Positions 19,651 to 30,247 are shown, numbered from the stretch's first letter. The stretch: DNA of 64,000 nt from Hyaloraphidium curvatum (GCA_025558095.1 JAIVFI010000008.1:186001-250000); one strand, 5' to 3'. Made by a program: numbers and translations. Notes: generated by a model from the sequence alone, not told the origin.

Positions 19651-21474
19651 ATGGGGTCCGCCGAGCCGTTCCGCCGGGCGTCGCTGCAGCCGGCGGCGCG
19701 CACCGGGGAGCCGCCCCTGTCCGCCGACTCGGGCTACTCGTCGTTCCCGCTGGCGCTCCGGCGCGCGTCCGGGCCGCCGTTCGCCGTGCCGGACGACGCG
19801 CCGATCATCACGCGCCGCGGCTCGGCCGGCGAGGGCCAGCCGCTTCTGCAGTTCCTCGTGGGGACCGCCGCCGCGCGCAGAGCCGTCGGGATCGCGCGCG
19901 GCGCGTCGGAGCCGGTCTCGCTGCCGATCGATCGGCCCGCAGGGAGCGAAGTGGAGCTGCCCAAGGCGGCTTCCTTCGCGTTCGGGGCGCCGGCGCCGCT
20001 GGGGCGGCCGCGGCCGCTCGCCCATCCGACGGCGTTGCCCGAGGCGGGGCCCGCATCGCTGCCCGAGGAGCTCCGCGCCCTGCTGCAACCTTGCGTGGAC
20101 CAGTGTGTGGCGTTCTCGAACAAATTGTTCCCGGCGTTGCACCGGACAAGCTTCATAAGGGCGTCGGCGGGCCTCCCGACGGCCATCTTTGGCGGGCAGC
20201 GGCCACTGTCGCTGCAGCTAGCCATGGCTGCGGAAGGGGCCCTGACGGCGTTCATGCCGTCGGAAACCTTGCGCCGAGCAGCCATAAAAGGCTTTGCGGA
20301 CCTCGCAACGGAGCTGCTTGGCGGGACGCCCGTCCTCGACCTAGGATCGTGCCTGGCTGCGAGCACCCTCTGCGGGGTGTACACCGCCGCGGGCGCCCCG
20401 GCCCGCGGGGATGGCATGCTCGCTCGTGCAGCACGGACCTGCGACGCGCTCTACCGCTCCCTTCCCCGGACAACTCCTGCCACAACATCAGAGTGGCTCC
20501 TGCGAGAGCAGACGGTGCGCGTCCGGGTGGTCCTGTCCCACTTCGACACCGCTGCTGCTGCCCGCACGGGGAGCAAGACGTCGGCCGCCTATTTTGCCGA
20601 GGAGGTGTACCCCATCCCGTGCGAGGACTCTCTCTACGACGCGGACGATCCTGAAGCGTCGTTCCGGGCTGTTCGCTTTGCGTGGCCGCCCACGGGCCCG
20701 CCCTCAATCACCTTTGGCACCCCGGACGTCAATTCTGCGATCCCTCACTGCCGAGCGCTCGGTTCGGCGCCCTTCCATGGCGGCTCTTCGCTCAACATGC
20801 TCCTGTTTTCCGTGCTCGTGCACCACTTCCTCCTCATCGTCGAGCGATCGGGCGTGCCCCAGGCGCAGCTGCGCTACATCTCGGCCCCTTTTGCTTCGCT
20901 GCACCGCGCCGTGGTCGAGGCGATCCCCTCGGACGTCGCCCACGCCCTGGCCTCGGTCGACGCCGGACTCTTCCTTTCTTCCTGCCGCCGCCACCTCGGC
21001 AACGACGCCGCCGCATGGGGCGTGCTCATCCCGCTGCTGGCCGCCGACGCCCGGATCGCCGACATCGTCGGCGCCGGCGGCTTCGTCGCGACCGCCGCCA
21101 ACCGCGCCGAGCGCAAGGCCCGCTTCTTCTCGCAGCTCGCCGAGCTGGACTCGGGCTTTCCCTGGGCCCACGTCTCGCTGCTGCATCCGCTCCTGCGAAA
21201 CGGTGAGATCCTGCTGGACGGGCTGGCGGCGGAGCGGACCAACGCCATTGGGCTGGACGAGGGCGAGACGGAGCGGCGGTCGCAGCGGATCGCGGGGTAC
21301 CAGGCAGCGGTGGTGACCGTCGCGGGCGTACTGGCGATCCTGGGGAGGAAGTTCGGGCTCGAGGCGGCGAGGGTCGCTGGGGACTACGTCGCGGCGGCGC
21401 GGGCGGCGGGCGTGGATGTTTCGGAGGCGGTGGCGGACGGGTGGGGAGAGTGGAAGCCACTCTGGGATGGTTAG
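19651..21474 (+). CDS. Fungal transcription-factor-domain protein without DNA-binding domain, copy 2
   Basis: Intronless, 607 residues from the ATG at 19651 (an in-frame ATG at 19606 is less likely because it would translate a pyrimidine-rich leader). After a ~110-residue Ser/Pro/Ala-rich N-terminus come 'CVAFSNKLFPALHRTSF', resembling the entry of the fungal-specific transcription factor domain, and helical blocks including 'WLLREQTVRVRVVLSHFDTA'. Residues around 350-607 hold the segments shared with copy 1. There is no Zn2Cys6 cluster, zinc finger or other DNA-binding motif, so it could act as a partner or decoy for a DNA-binding relative. A relative with two zinc clusters lies at 47685-50115. 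The function is inference. Confidence 0.75.
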   Translation: MGSAEPFRRASLQPAARTGEPPLSADSGYSSFPLALRRASGPPFAVPDDAPIITRRGSAGEGQPLLQFLVGTAAARRAVGIARGASEPVSLPIDRPAGSEVELPKAASFAFGAPAPLGRPRPLAHPTALPEAGPASLPEELRALLQPCVDQCVAFSNKLFPALHRTSFIRASAGLPTAIFGGQRPLSLQLAMAAEGALTAFMPSETLRRAAIKGFADLATELLGGTPVLDLGSCLAASTLCGVYTAAGAPARGDGMLARAARTCDALYRSLPRTTPATTSEWLLREQTVRVRVVLSHFDTAAAARTGSKTSAAYFAEEVYPIPCEDSLYDADDPEASFRAVRFAWPPTGPPSITFGTPDVNSAIPHCRALGSAPFHGGSSLNMLLFSVLVHHFLLIVERSGVPQAQLRYISAPFASLHRAVVEAIPSDVAHALASVDAGLFLSSCRRHLGNDAAAWGVLIPLLAADARIADIVGAGGFVATAANRAERKARFFSQLAELDSGFPWAHVSLLHPLLRNGEILLDGLAAERTNAIGLDEGETERRSQRIAGYQAAVVTVAGVLAILGRKFGLEAARVAGDYVAAARAAGVDVSEAVADGWGEWKPLWDG

Positions 21475-21591
21475 GCCTGTTGCCGTTCTGGAGAGCAATA
21501 CCAAGTCGATTGGAAGTTCGTTTCGTCACTGAACAAAGAAGATGGATTCGAAGACTGCTAAAAGAAAACGCCTCGACGCTACATCAAGCTA

Positions 21592-22188
21592 TCACTCCTC
21601 GAGCTCATCCTCCTCCTCTTCCTCCCCGCCCTCCTGGGCACCCTCCTGCTTCTTCTTGGGGCCACCCTTCTTGCGGCCACCCCCGGAGGAGCCCTTCTGC
21701 TGCTTGGAGCCGCCGCCTTGGAACTCGATCTTGCGCTCAATAGCCTTCTTGTAGATCGCACTGCGGGACGGGACATCAGGAGATGTTGCGGACGACGGTG
21801 CGCAGTTGTCTTGCCTTTCTTTGCCGGTGTTCTCTGCAGAAGAGACGGAAGAGGAGGGGAAGATCTACGGGTAAGAAGGCGACGGGAAGCTGCGAGCACG
21901 AGAAACGCACCGTTCTCGATCACGTAGCGCGGCTCATCTTCTGAGGCCTTGACGTTGCGGCCCGTCACGTTCGTCGGCTCCGTGACGATCTCCTTGATGA
22001 CACCAGTCGATGTCTGCGTTCCGCCCTCGCTGGTGGAACGAGGCCAGATCAGCGGTGGAACAAGGGCGGATTGCCGCGGCGGATACATACACGGCGTGGT
22101 ATTCCACTCGGTCGCCGACCTTGATCTCGACGCCTTCCATCTCGGTGCCCTCGCGGGCGGTGCCGGCGCCCTCGTCGGTCTTGGACAT
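21592..22188 (-). CDS. DUF2945-type (hypervirulence-associated, TUDOR-like) small protein
   Basis: Three exons. Exon 1 (22188-22093) ends 'VGDRVEYHA', and a GTGTATGT intron joins it to 'GGTQTSTGVIKEIVTEPTN' and 'ASEDEPRYVIEN'. The last exon is 'AIYKKAIERKIEFQGG' followed by a Gly/Lys-rich and then acidic tail (EEEEEDELEE). The order G-D-x-V-x-Y, G-V-I and E-P-R-Y-V-I matches the small SH3/TUDOR-like DUF2945 domain common in fungi and bacteria. The molecular role is not known, and the basic-then-acidic tail suggests nucleic acid or chromatin contact (inference). It is divergent from the Nudix/eIF2B gene with 255 bp between starts. Confidence 0.75.
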
Positions 22189-22443
22189 GGCTCTTTCTGC
22201 GGCCGCGGCGGCGGCAAGGAGGCGGGAATCAGCGCGGCCGCGGTCGCGCGGCAAAGCGACCCACGGTTTCCGAAGGAGCGGTTGCTTCGGGAAGTGCTGC
22301 GGGGTGTGCAGGGTCGGGAAGGCAGTGATGGAACGCGATCCGTGCAGCGGTGACGTCAGCCTGAGCAGCTCCCAGAACGACAGCTGGCCTGGGGGTGAAT
22401 AAAACTCAAGACCTTTTGCTTGCGCGCGACCTGTGTTCGCTTC

Positions 22444-23952
22444 ATGGCTACGTCGGCGTCAGCTGCGGCGCCGGCCACTCGTGGTCCGAATCCGGCTTCA
22501 AGTTCCTCGACGCGTCCTCCGCGGCAAGTCACCACGGCCATCCTTCTTGACCCGGCGACGTCGGAAGCTCTGCTGCTGAAGCGCTCGGCGCTCGTCAACA
22601 GCTACAGGCACAAATGGGCGTTCGTCTCCGGAAGCATGGAAGCGGGCGACGCGTCGCCTATGGCACGTGCGGCGACCGAGGTCGAGGAGGAGACGGGGCT
22701 GGGTCCGCGGGACGCTCAGCTCGTGCGGGCGGGCAGACCGCAGAGGATCGTCGATGAGCACGGCGTCGTCCGGTTCGTCGTGCATCCTTTCCTTTTCCGG
22801 CTCGCCGAAGGAGCGCGGAATCGTGTCAAACTAGACTGGGAGCACGAGGACCACAAGTGGGTCGATCTGGACGCTGTTTGGGAGCACGATACGGTGCCGG
22901 ACCTCGTTCGGACTATTCTCCGCGTCTGGGTTCCTTCAGAGATTGAGCACGGACTAGATTCTTTGGTGGCGGATCGAACTTCGGGGGCCCAGGAGCTACT
23001 CGTTGCGGCTCTGCTGCTCCTGAAAACGTGCGGCGAGCCGAGCGTCGTGGAAAGATGCCGGGCAATAGCTCCAATTGACGATCCGCAATCTGCATTCTCG
23101 CATGCCGTTTCGATGGCGTATCTCATCAAGACTGCTCGCCCCAGCATGGCCTCTGCCATATCCACCGTCTGTTCGAGCATTCTCGCGGACCTGCGCAACC
23201 GACTCGACACCATGGATGCCCCGGATCTGGTCTTTTCGGAGCTAGCATTATTGATTGATCGGACCGTCGAGGAAAGGAGGAGCATTCAGGACCGTATCTC
23301 CTCCAACCTTGCCGATCTTGCCCAATCCTTGGGCTCGGACAAGCTGGAAATCGCGACTCATTCGCTGTCTTCAACCATCCTTCGCGCGCTACTCCACCTT
23401 GGATCCCTTTCTCTCCCGAAGCTACATGTCAGCGTCACCGAGTCGCGGCCCCTTTTCGAAGGCGTTTCTTTGGCTCGCCGGCTGGCCGAAGCCGGAATCT
23501 CCAGCACTCTCATGACCGACGCTTCTGTGTTGCAGCTTTTGAAGACCAGACCTGTTGATTTGGTACTCATTGGTTCTGACCAGCTGATTCCACCTTCTCC
23601 CGATCGTCCCACCGGAGCAGCTGTCAACAAGGTCGGGTCGGCCCCGTTGGCATTGGCTGCTGCATATGTGCGCCAGACGCAGCCGCATCGGAAGCTCGAC
23701 ATGTACGTGGTCTCTTCGACGGACAAGCTGTCGGATTCGCATCCGGCGGCGGAGCTGAACGATGCCAGCGAGTTGACGGCAGCGTACAAGGATCCGCTCC
23801 CGGATGCCGTGGAGATTGTCAACGACTACTTCGAGGAGATTCAGGGCGACCTCGTCAAGGGCTACGTCACGGAAAAGGGGATCCTGGATGCTGCAGGCTT
23901 GGCGGACGTCTGGACGCGACTGAAAGAGGCGCAGCAGGTTTGGGAGATGTAA
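22444..23952 (+). CDS. Nudix hydrolase domain fused to an eIF2B/MtnA-type domain
   Basis: Intronless, 502 residues from ATG 22444 (the frame extends upstream only through a TTG). Residues ~30-170 form a Nudix fold with box 'GDASPMARAATEVEEETGL'. The usual REL of the box is TEV here, so hydrolase activity may be altered. Residues ~185-500 resemble the eIF2B alpha/beta/delta and ribose-1,5-bisphosphate/5-methylthioribose-1-phosphate isomerase family: 'VTESRPLFEGVSLARRLAEA', 'TLMTDASVLQLL', 'VDLVLIGSDQL' and 'NKVGSAPLALAAAYV'. Nudix-eIF2B fusions occur in other fungi, as far as I recall. A role in nucleotide-sugar or methylthioribose metabolism is as likely as translation, because the regulatory eIF2B subunits normally stand alone. 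Confidence 0.85.
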   Translation: MATSASAAAPATRGPNPASSSSTRPPRQVTTAILLDPATSEALLLKRSALVNSYRHKWAFVSGSMEAGDASPMARAATEVEEETGLGPRDAQLVRAGRPQRIVDEHGVVRFVVHPFLFRLAEGARNRVKLDWEHEDHKWVDLDAVWEHDTVPDLVRTILRVWVPSEIEHGLDSLVADRTSGAQELLVAALLLLKTCGEPSVVERCRAIAPIDDPQSAFSHAVSMAYLIKTARPSMASAISTVCSSILADLRNRLDTMDAPDLVFSELALLIDRTVEERRSIQDRISSNLADLAQSLGSDKLEIATHSLSSTILRALLHLGSLSLPKLHVSVTESRPLFEGVSLARRLAEAGISSTLMTDASVLQLLKTRPVDLVLIGSDQLIPPSPDRPTGAAVNKVGSAPLALAAAYVRQTQPHRKLDMYVVSSTDKLSDSHPAAELNDASELTAAYKDPLPDAVEIVNDYFEEIQGDLVKGYVTEKGILDAAGLADVWTRLKEAQQVWEM

Positions 23953-24094
23953 CAAAGGACCGCTCCCGTGCAGGAGTGTTAAGAGACAGAGGTCTACAGG
24001 GAGGTCTGACAACCAGGCAACAGAAGAAGCCAACGAAACGCAACGTCCATCCGTGCGGAAGCCACCATGCAAAAGTGCAGCGATCCGGAGACAA

Positions 24095-25003
24095 TCAATC
24101 GTCCTCCGTGAGGTCCACTGTCAGAACGCCTCCAACAACCTTGGACTTGAATCTCTTCGCCGGCTGCTCGCTCTTGACCTCAACCGCCTCGTTCTCCCGC
24201 TTCACGCGCGGACCAGCCTGAGTGGCCGCGGCGGGCGGCGCACCCAGGCGTTCCTGAGCTTGGTTGCCCGCTTGTCTGGCCTCGGCAGGTAGATGGAAAC
24301 CGAGGGCTTCGAGGAGCGGACGGCTGCGATATTCAAGCACGAGGGTCGCGAGCGGCCTGTTGCCGACCCTGTGTCCAACAACGAAACTCGTGAGCTTGCC
24401 AGGAAGTGCATCTCCGTACGCTGTTAGGCAGAACGATACTCAGTATCCAACTGCGTTGCGACGTTCTGGAAACTCACATGTCGTGTGCGACAGGAAACCT
24501 CCCTTCTTGGCTTTCTCATGGATAGAAACCTGCTGGTCTTTCGACGACTCCGATGTGCCCGTGGCCCTCGTCCCCATCCTGGTGTAACTCCAGAATTCTA
24601 TCTTCATCTGCCCGCCGGGAACGCCGTTCCTCTTCTGTTCTTCTAGAAGTTGCTCGGCGCCTTCGTCATCGTCGGTAACGAGCTTCACGGAGGCGAACTT
24701 GAAAGGCCGCGTCGACCCGTCGTTCTGAACCGCTCCTTTCAGGACGTAAGGCGTAAATCCCGAGAAGATCCAACCGGCGACTTCTTTGCCGTCGATGAAG
24801 GGGCGCGCCATGATTTCCGAGAACCGGGTGGCCTGCGTCGCTTCGAGATGAATCTCGAAGAACTTGCCGGTGGCGGACTCGACGTAGACAGTCCTCAACG
24901 GCGAGCCGTCCGCAGTGGCGGTTGCGGCCCCGTCCTCGCCGTATTCCGGGGCAGCGACGCCGTCCACGACCAGCGTCGCTTTGTACCCGTTGACGGACGG
25001 CAT
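24095..25003 (-). CDS. DUF7918-type fungal protein
   Basis: Starts at ATG 25003 (the GTG six bases earlier is not used) with 'MPSVNGYKATLVVDGVAAPE', the typical opening of fungal DUF7918 proteins, then 'ESATGKFFEIHLE' and a core ending 'KGGFLSHTTS'. An intron with GTGAGT donor and CTAACAG acceptor joins it to 'YGDALPGKLTSFVVGHRVG', a stretch 'ATLVLEYRSRPLLEALGF' and a charged tail with 'VKRENEAVEVKSEQPAKRF'. The tail looks like a nuclear or SUMO-type disordered region (VKRE/VKSE resemble sumoylation sites). Function is unknown. It follows the LtrA gene on the same strand. Confidence 0.75.
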
Positions 25004-25230
25004 CTCCACCCGGAGAACGCACCGCGAAAAGGCGCGGGAATGAGGTCAAGTTCGTGGGACCGGAGAACCGTTGCGACGCGCCATCACCTTCCCCCCATCT
25101 GAGGGCTGCGAAAAGACCAGTCAATTCACAAAAGCGAATCAACTACATGCAGCTCTCAGCCAAAGACATCATTTCGCGCGAAGAAAAGCCACGGGGACTG
25201 AGCCTACACCGAACCGAACCACTCAAAAGC

Positions 25231-27305
25231 CTAGACGGAACCAACCCTCTCGACGTGCTTCCCCCGCCGCACCCTGGCGAACATTTCGAAAACTGTAAGG
25301 ACCACGCAGATGCTCGCAACGATGGCCATGAGCGTGAAGCTGTTCAGGTTCTTGTATCCGAGCGGAATGAGGGCGATCAGGACTGCCGAAGCGATGCCGG
25401 CGCCCTTCTTGACCCATCCCGGCGTCACGGTGTGACCGTCGGCGGGATAGACATGCGTAACCGAGAGCAGCGTGAGCAGCAAGAGGATCGGCGCGAGCGT
25501 GCCGCAGAATGCCCATGCTTCGATATAATGTCAGTACACGACAAGGAACTAGGAGCTTTAACGGCATCTTACCGTAGGCGGAGCTGAGGTATGGCAGGCT
25601 ATCTCCGTCACCTGCTCGCGGCATCAGCTTGGGCTTGGACGACAAGTACTGGTTGTAGGTCAGCCCGTCGTTCGCGGCAACCAAAGCACCGGAAACTGCT
25701 CCGGAGAGGATGATGAAGCCGAACAGGGGGAAGTGGAGGTTGACCCAAAACAGGCCTGCGAGCGCATGCCTCCTGAGTGCGTGACGCTGGATCTTGGAGA
25801 TGCCCTCAAAGTAGACCCTGTTTGCCGAGCGTTAGGAAAGCCGACGAGAGGAAAAGGGCATGCAGCTCACCAGCGCAAACACATTGCAATCAAAAGACCG
25901 CAGATGGCCTTACCGAACCGGAACCAGTCGAGCGTGGATTCGATTTGGGTGTAGATGACGCCCACAGCGTACTCTCCGAGCGCGATGATGACAAACAGCC
26001 CGTGCCGCTCCGCGACGTGCTCAATGTTCAGGGCCGTACGGTATTCAGGCAGGCTGAACCCAAGCTTGCCAGGGCCAAAAACGTCCCAGTATCTAATCAT
26101 GAAGACCATGGCGGTGTAGAGGAACATCTCCATCAGAATTCCGATCCACAGAAGGGCCATAGTCAACGAATAATCCGTGGGGAACGTGATCCAGGCTCCT
26201 AGATAGACCAGGGAGGGCAGCACGACGTTGATCATGCTGGCCAAGAGGTTGAAGCGGAACTTTGGAAAGAGCACGAAGTAGAACGCATGGAGCAAGAACA
26301 TGGTGAGACGGTTGACGAGGTAGAACGCAATGAAAAGGCGTCCCGTGCCCATCGTAAACACTTGTCCCGCGCAAACACCCATTCCGACCACAAGGGTCGC
26401 GATCCAAAAGGTGAGTGCAGATGTGAAGAGGTCGTCCGACGCCCAAATGTTGTTGAAGGACGTCCAATCGAACCAGGTCCTCAACACTGGTCCAAAAAGC
26501 ACGAAATACTCGTCCAATGTTGTCCAAGAGGGCGCTGGGCTAAAGTGGTGGCCTTTGTTTTGCGGACGGAATGGTGGTCAAGGGTCTGGAGCGGCAAAAC
26601 ACTTCCGCCGGGCTCACCTAGTTTCGCGATGACGGCAACGTAGATGAGATCGTAGAAGAGCTCGAGCCAACTCGTCTTTCTTTCCTCCGGTGACCTGTGG
26701 AGAGCGCCGTTCTTGAAGTACTGCTTCACTCTCGGCCTTTGGAAGAGGACGTCGCCAGCCGTGATCTCGCCTTCGACATGGTCTTCGGATGCCTTCTTCT
26801 TTGTCGTGCCGAACCGCCCAAGGACGGCCTCATCCGTGTGTTTTTCGATGAACTGCGTCTGCGCGCCGAGCTCCCCAAAGGTAGAATCCAAAGTGTGCTT
26901 GGCGTGCTCGTGGACCGCCGAGGTGATATCCTCGTCCGTCAGGCGCCGGTGGATGGCCTCAGCAGATCCTAGCTCCTTCCTGAACCGGGAAAGCTGCTGG
27001 TCCAGCGCCGCAACCTTGGCCGAGAGCGCCTTGACGTGCTCCTTGCTTCCGAGAACGCAAACGAGTTCCTCTTCGGGCGCGGCCTCATTCTCGTCCTCGC
27101 TGGCCTTTTCCGTCTCGTCGTCCCCGTCGCAGAATACGTCGTTCAAGGCCTGGTCTTCCTGAGTCGGGGGCCCGTCCGCCGGCGGCATGTCGTCCGCCGA
27201 CCGAACGACGCGGACCCGGACGTTCCCAATGTCAATCGCCGACGACCATGACGCCACGGTCGTCGGAGATGGCGGCGCGTCGCTGAACGACGTCGACGGC
27301 TCCAT
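25231..27305 (-). CDS. LtrA-family (low temperature requirement A) multi-pass membrane protein
   Basis: Four exons. The N-terminal ~200 residues are hydrophilic and Glu-rich. The LtrA entry signature 'SWLELFYDLIYVAVIAKL' follows, then about twelve hydrophobic segments, with conserved-looking 'ERHGLFVIIALGEYAVGVI'. Later exons add 'ALAGLFWVNLHFPLFGF' and 'AWAFCGTLAPILLLLTLL'. Introns use GTGAGC, GTGAGC and GTAAGA donors, and all three keep frame. The family was named in Listeria and is widespread in fungi. Its transport or enzymatic role is unsettled. The ATG at 27305 leads directly into the acidic N-terminal region. Confidence 0.85.
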
Positions 27306-27947
27306 CTTGCGCCGGGCAGCGAGCGAGAGAGCGGGGTGCGTGAGATCTCGGATGGACCCACCCTCGTAATCGATCTGGGCTGCCTGAAAGCCAAACGACC
27401 CCCCGGGACGATCTCACAATCAATCCGAATCATTTGTCCATCGCGGGCACTCGGATGTTGCCTTTCCATTGCTTTGACTGCCGCATGCGTGGAGAACGGG
27501 ACAATAACAATAGAGCTGCATCAGGCGATATGCATGTAGGTCGTGAATGGGGAGATGGAGGAAGGTGGAACTCTTCTCAGCCAATTCTAGTTGCGACGAA
27601 GGTCATGACATTCTTCTTCTTCATCTTTCGTGGATGTAAGGGATGGAGAAGCGCGGGGGACTTGGGGACTTGGGGGATCGATCACCGATGCAATGAGGGT
27701 AGGTCTTTATCGGTTTCCACGAAATCGTTCCGCAACAGGTCCCCCGCAACCGGTCTCCATTCCCCCCCAGGCTAGAGCAGGGAGAGCAGGCACGGAGCAG
27801 CCGCGGCTCAGACATCGAGCGCAGGGCATTGCATTCGGCCGCGACGACGGGGCGGACCGGAATTGCCAGCCGATAAGCGACTCGAGCGAACCGCCCTCCC
27901 CGACCATGCTCCCCCCCCGTCATTCCGCACGTAGCCGGGCTCGCCCC
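27306..27947. other. Divergent promoter region, no gene supported
   Basis: The region lies between the LtrA gene (minus) and the surface-protein gene (plus). Open frames here have no recognisable domain and mixed codon composition. An in-frame ATG at 27906 is an alternative, less likely start for the surface protein. Confidence 0.45.
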
Positions 27948-29071
27948 ATGGCAAAGGCCCTGTGCTTCGCCGGACTGCTGCTCCACCTGGGTTCGGCACC
28001 GATGGCGGCCGCCGAGGAGCCGGGCATGTACAACGGCGGGCTCTTCTACGTGAGTGCACATCGCATGCTCCCCGCTCGAGGACGTCGCTCAGTCATGGAC
28101 CGCCATCGCCCATGCGTTTAATTCCATTCGCGGTCCTTGAACTTTGGTAGAGAACATGTGGGTTCCTGCACGAGTGTGACATGCTCGTGCATCTCGCTGA
28201 TGGTCTTCCTTTCTAGCCTACATTCGCTCCATCCTCGGTTCGAATGCGGAGGAGGTCTCTGCTTTCAACCTTCAGTTCTTCAACGCCGCAACTCGTGCCG
28301 GCTCCCGGGGGTTCTTTGTCCTGGATGACTTTGATTCGTGAGACTTGCGAACGCTCGCGTACCACTCTGCTAAGCGCAACTGCACAGCTACGTCGCAGGC
28401 TACGAGGTCAACGTGACGACGATGCTGCCTTTGGAGACCGCTCTTACACGCAAGCTGAGCGACGGCAACCCGATGACGGGCGCATTCCTGAACGTGGGTA
28501 AATCAGGATGCTGACCACGAGGTCCTAACCATGTCACGCCCAATCAGGGAGATGCAACCGATGCTACGAACCTCATCTACACCGACACGATCATGAACAC
28601 CCCGGCCATCGTCGATCCGACCGGCTTCAACGTGACTTTTAAGCTGCGATCGCAGATGACGCGGAAACTCAACAGCTACGACTGGGATATTGCAAACTAC
28701 ACGGGGCGCTTCTACGATGCGCCGCTGGTGCTGGGAGCAGAGTACGATCCGAGCGACAAGGACATGGTGGGGTTCTTCTATGCTGAAGCTCTATTGTGTT
28801 GGCTAATCGTGGCCGTCTTCAGCTCACCGTCACCCTGACCCTCAAACGGCCGCTCGTCCGGTCGTCAACGACCGAGTACGGCATCAAGTACAAGAACACC
28901 AACACGGGATTCTTCTTTTACTTTCCCCCGGCGCCGCCAGCAGACACCCAGCGCACTCCCGCCAACACGGGAGTTGTGACGAAGCAGGAGCCTGAGCTCA
29001 GCTCGGGAACCCGGTTGTTCTCGGGGCTGGGGATCCTGCTCTCCATGCTGGTGCTCCTGCTTCAGATATAG
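27948..29071 (+). CDS. Secreted, probably GPI-anchored surface protein of unknown function
   Basis: Exon 1 (27948-28049) encodes a signal peptide, 'MAKALCFAGLLLHLGSAPMA', and ends 'MYNGGLFY'. A 7-nt microexon (28151-28157) is needed to join it in frame to 'SYIRSILGSNAEEVSAFNLQ'. Further exons read 'SYVAGYEVNVTTMLPLETAL', 'GDATDATNLIYTDTIMNTP' and 'LTVTLTLKRPLVRSSTTEYG', and the C-terminus 'LFSGLGILLSMLVLLLQI' is a hydrophobic tail of GPI-signal type. Several N-glycosylation sequons (NVT, NYT) fit an extracellular product. The beta-rich middle resembles no family I can name. It is convergent with the deiminase gene, 76 bp away. Confidence 0.65.
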
Positions 29072-29147
29072 GACTTATCGAAATCGCGCATGTCGAATAT
29101 TGCATTCGTGGTAGTTGGTCGTTGGAATATGTCTCAAAACAAGCATG

Positions 29148-30247
29148 TTATGCGGGCTCTTGCTGGGTGATACAATGAATGCCTTGCCGAAGCCATCGTC
29201 AGACCATCGGAGCGTCCAGGATCAAGACTGAAATGACCTACCTCCGCCAAAGGCGAATATGTTACGAGCGGGAAGAAGCTCCACCATTCGGTCGGGGTAC
29301 TGCTCCCTCAAGATAGCCGCGGCTTCCGCATCCCTCGGGTCGTCAAATGCGCAAAGAATAACGCAGTCGTTGCCCACGTAGTGGTTCACGTAGCTAAAGT
29401 CGACCCACTGGCCATCTTCGTCCCGCAGCACTGTCGGCGCTAGCAGCTCGATCACCTCGAGCTTGCGGCCTTTCGCATCCGTCGATGAGCGCAGGTGCTC
29501 TATAACCTGCTTCGAGACTTCGTGGTCCGGGTGTTCAGGATTCGGCTGGAAGTGGGCCACGACAACTCCGGGCCGGACAAAGGCGGCGACAATGTCGATG
29601 TGGCCCTTGGTACCAAAAGTATCGTAGTCCTTCGTGAGGCCCCGCGGAACCCAAATGGCCTTAGTTGTTCCCAGATTTGCGTGAATTTCGCGTTCGACGT
29701 CCTCCTTGGTCCAGCCGGGGTTACGTTGCGGATCGAGCTGGACAGTCTCCGTAAGCAGGACCGTCCCGTCTCCATCGACGTGTATACCGCCTCCTTCATT
29801 GACGAGCTGAGAAGCGATAAGCTCGGCTTGAGCGAGTTCGGCAACCTTCTGCCCGATGAGAGAATCCTTGTCCCAATTTGCCCACGTCGCACGTCCCCAG
29901 CCGTTGAAGATCCAATCGACGGCCTTGAGCTGCCGATTGCCCTCCTCTGGCACGATGCCCGGGCCGTAAACGAAGGTCGGTCCGATGTCCCGCATCCAGC
30001 TGTCGTTCAGCTCCGCCGCGACCACGGTGACGTCGGAGCTCACGCAGCTCCTGGCAATCTCAACGTCCTCGGCCCTGGCGAGCATGACCACGGGCTCGTA
30101 ACGCGCGATGGCATTGGCAACGGCCGACCACGCGTCCCTTGCCGCCGCGAGCAACTCATCGTCGCTGAAAGTCGAGTTCAGGCACGGAAACGCCATCCAG
30201 CAGCGTTTATGAGGCGCCCATTCAGGCGGCATCCACAGAGAGCCCAT
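29148..30247 (-). CDS. Agmatine deiminase / Porphyromonas-type peptidylarginine deiminase family enzyme
   Basis: Guanidino-group hydrolase of the pentein fold: agmatine to N-carbamoylputrescine in polyamine synthesis, or free arginine-type substrates. It starts 'MPPEWAPHKRCWMAFP' near residue 6, with 'LNDSWMRDIGPTFV' (Asp), 'VNEGGGIHVDGDGTVLLTET', 'KGHIDIVAAFVRPG' (catalytic His/Asp) and 'NIFAFGGG'. The unspliced frame stops without the catalytic cysteine. An intron (GTAGGT donor, GGCAAG acceptor, about 29185-29231) joins a last exon that reads 'GIHCITQQEPA', restoring the diagnostic GGGIHC..QQEP end and a stop at 29148. Length (~350) is normal. The family is common in plants and bacteria and patchy in fungi. 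Confidence 0.9.
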
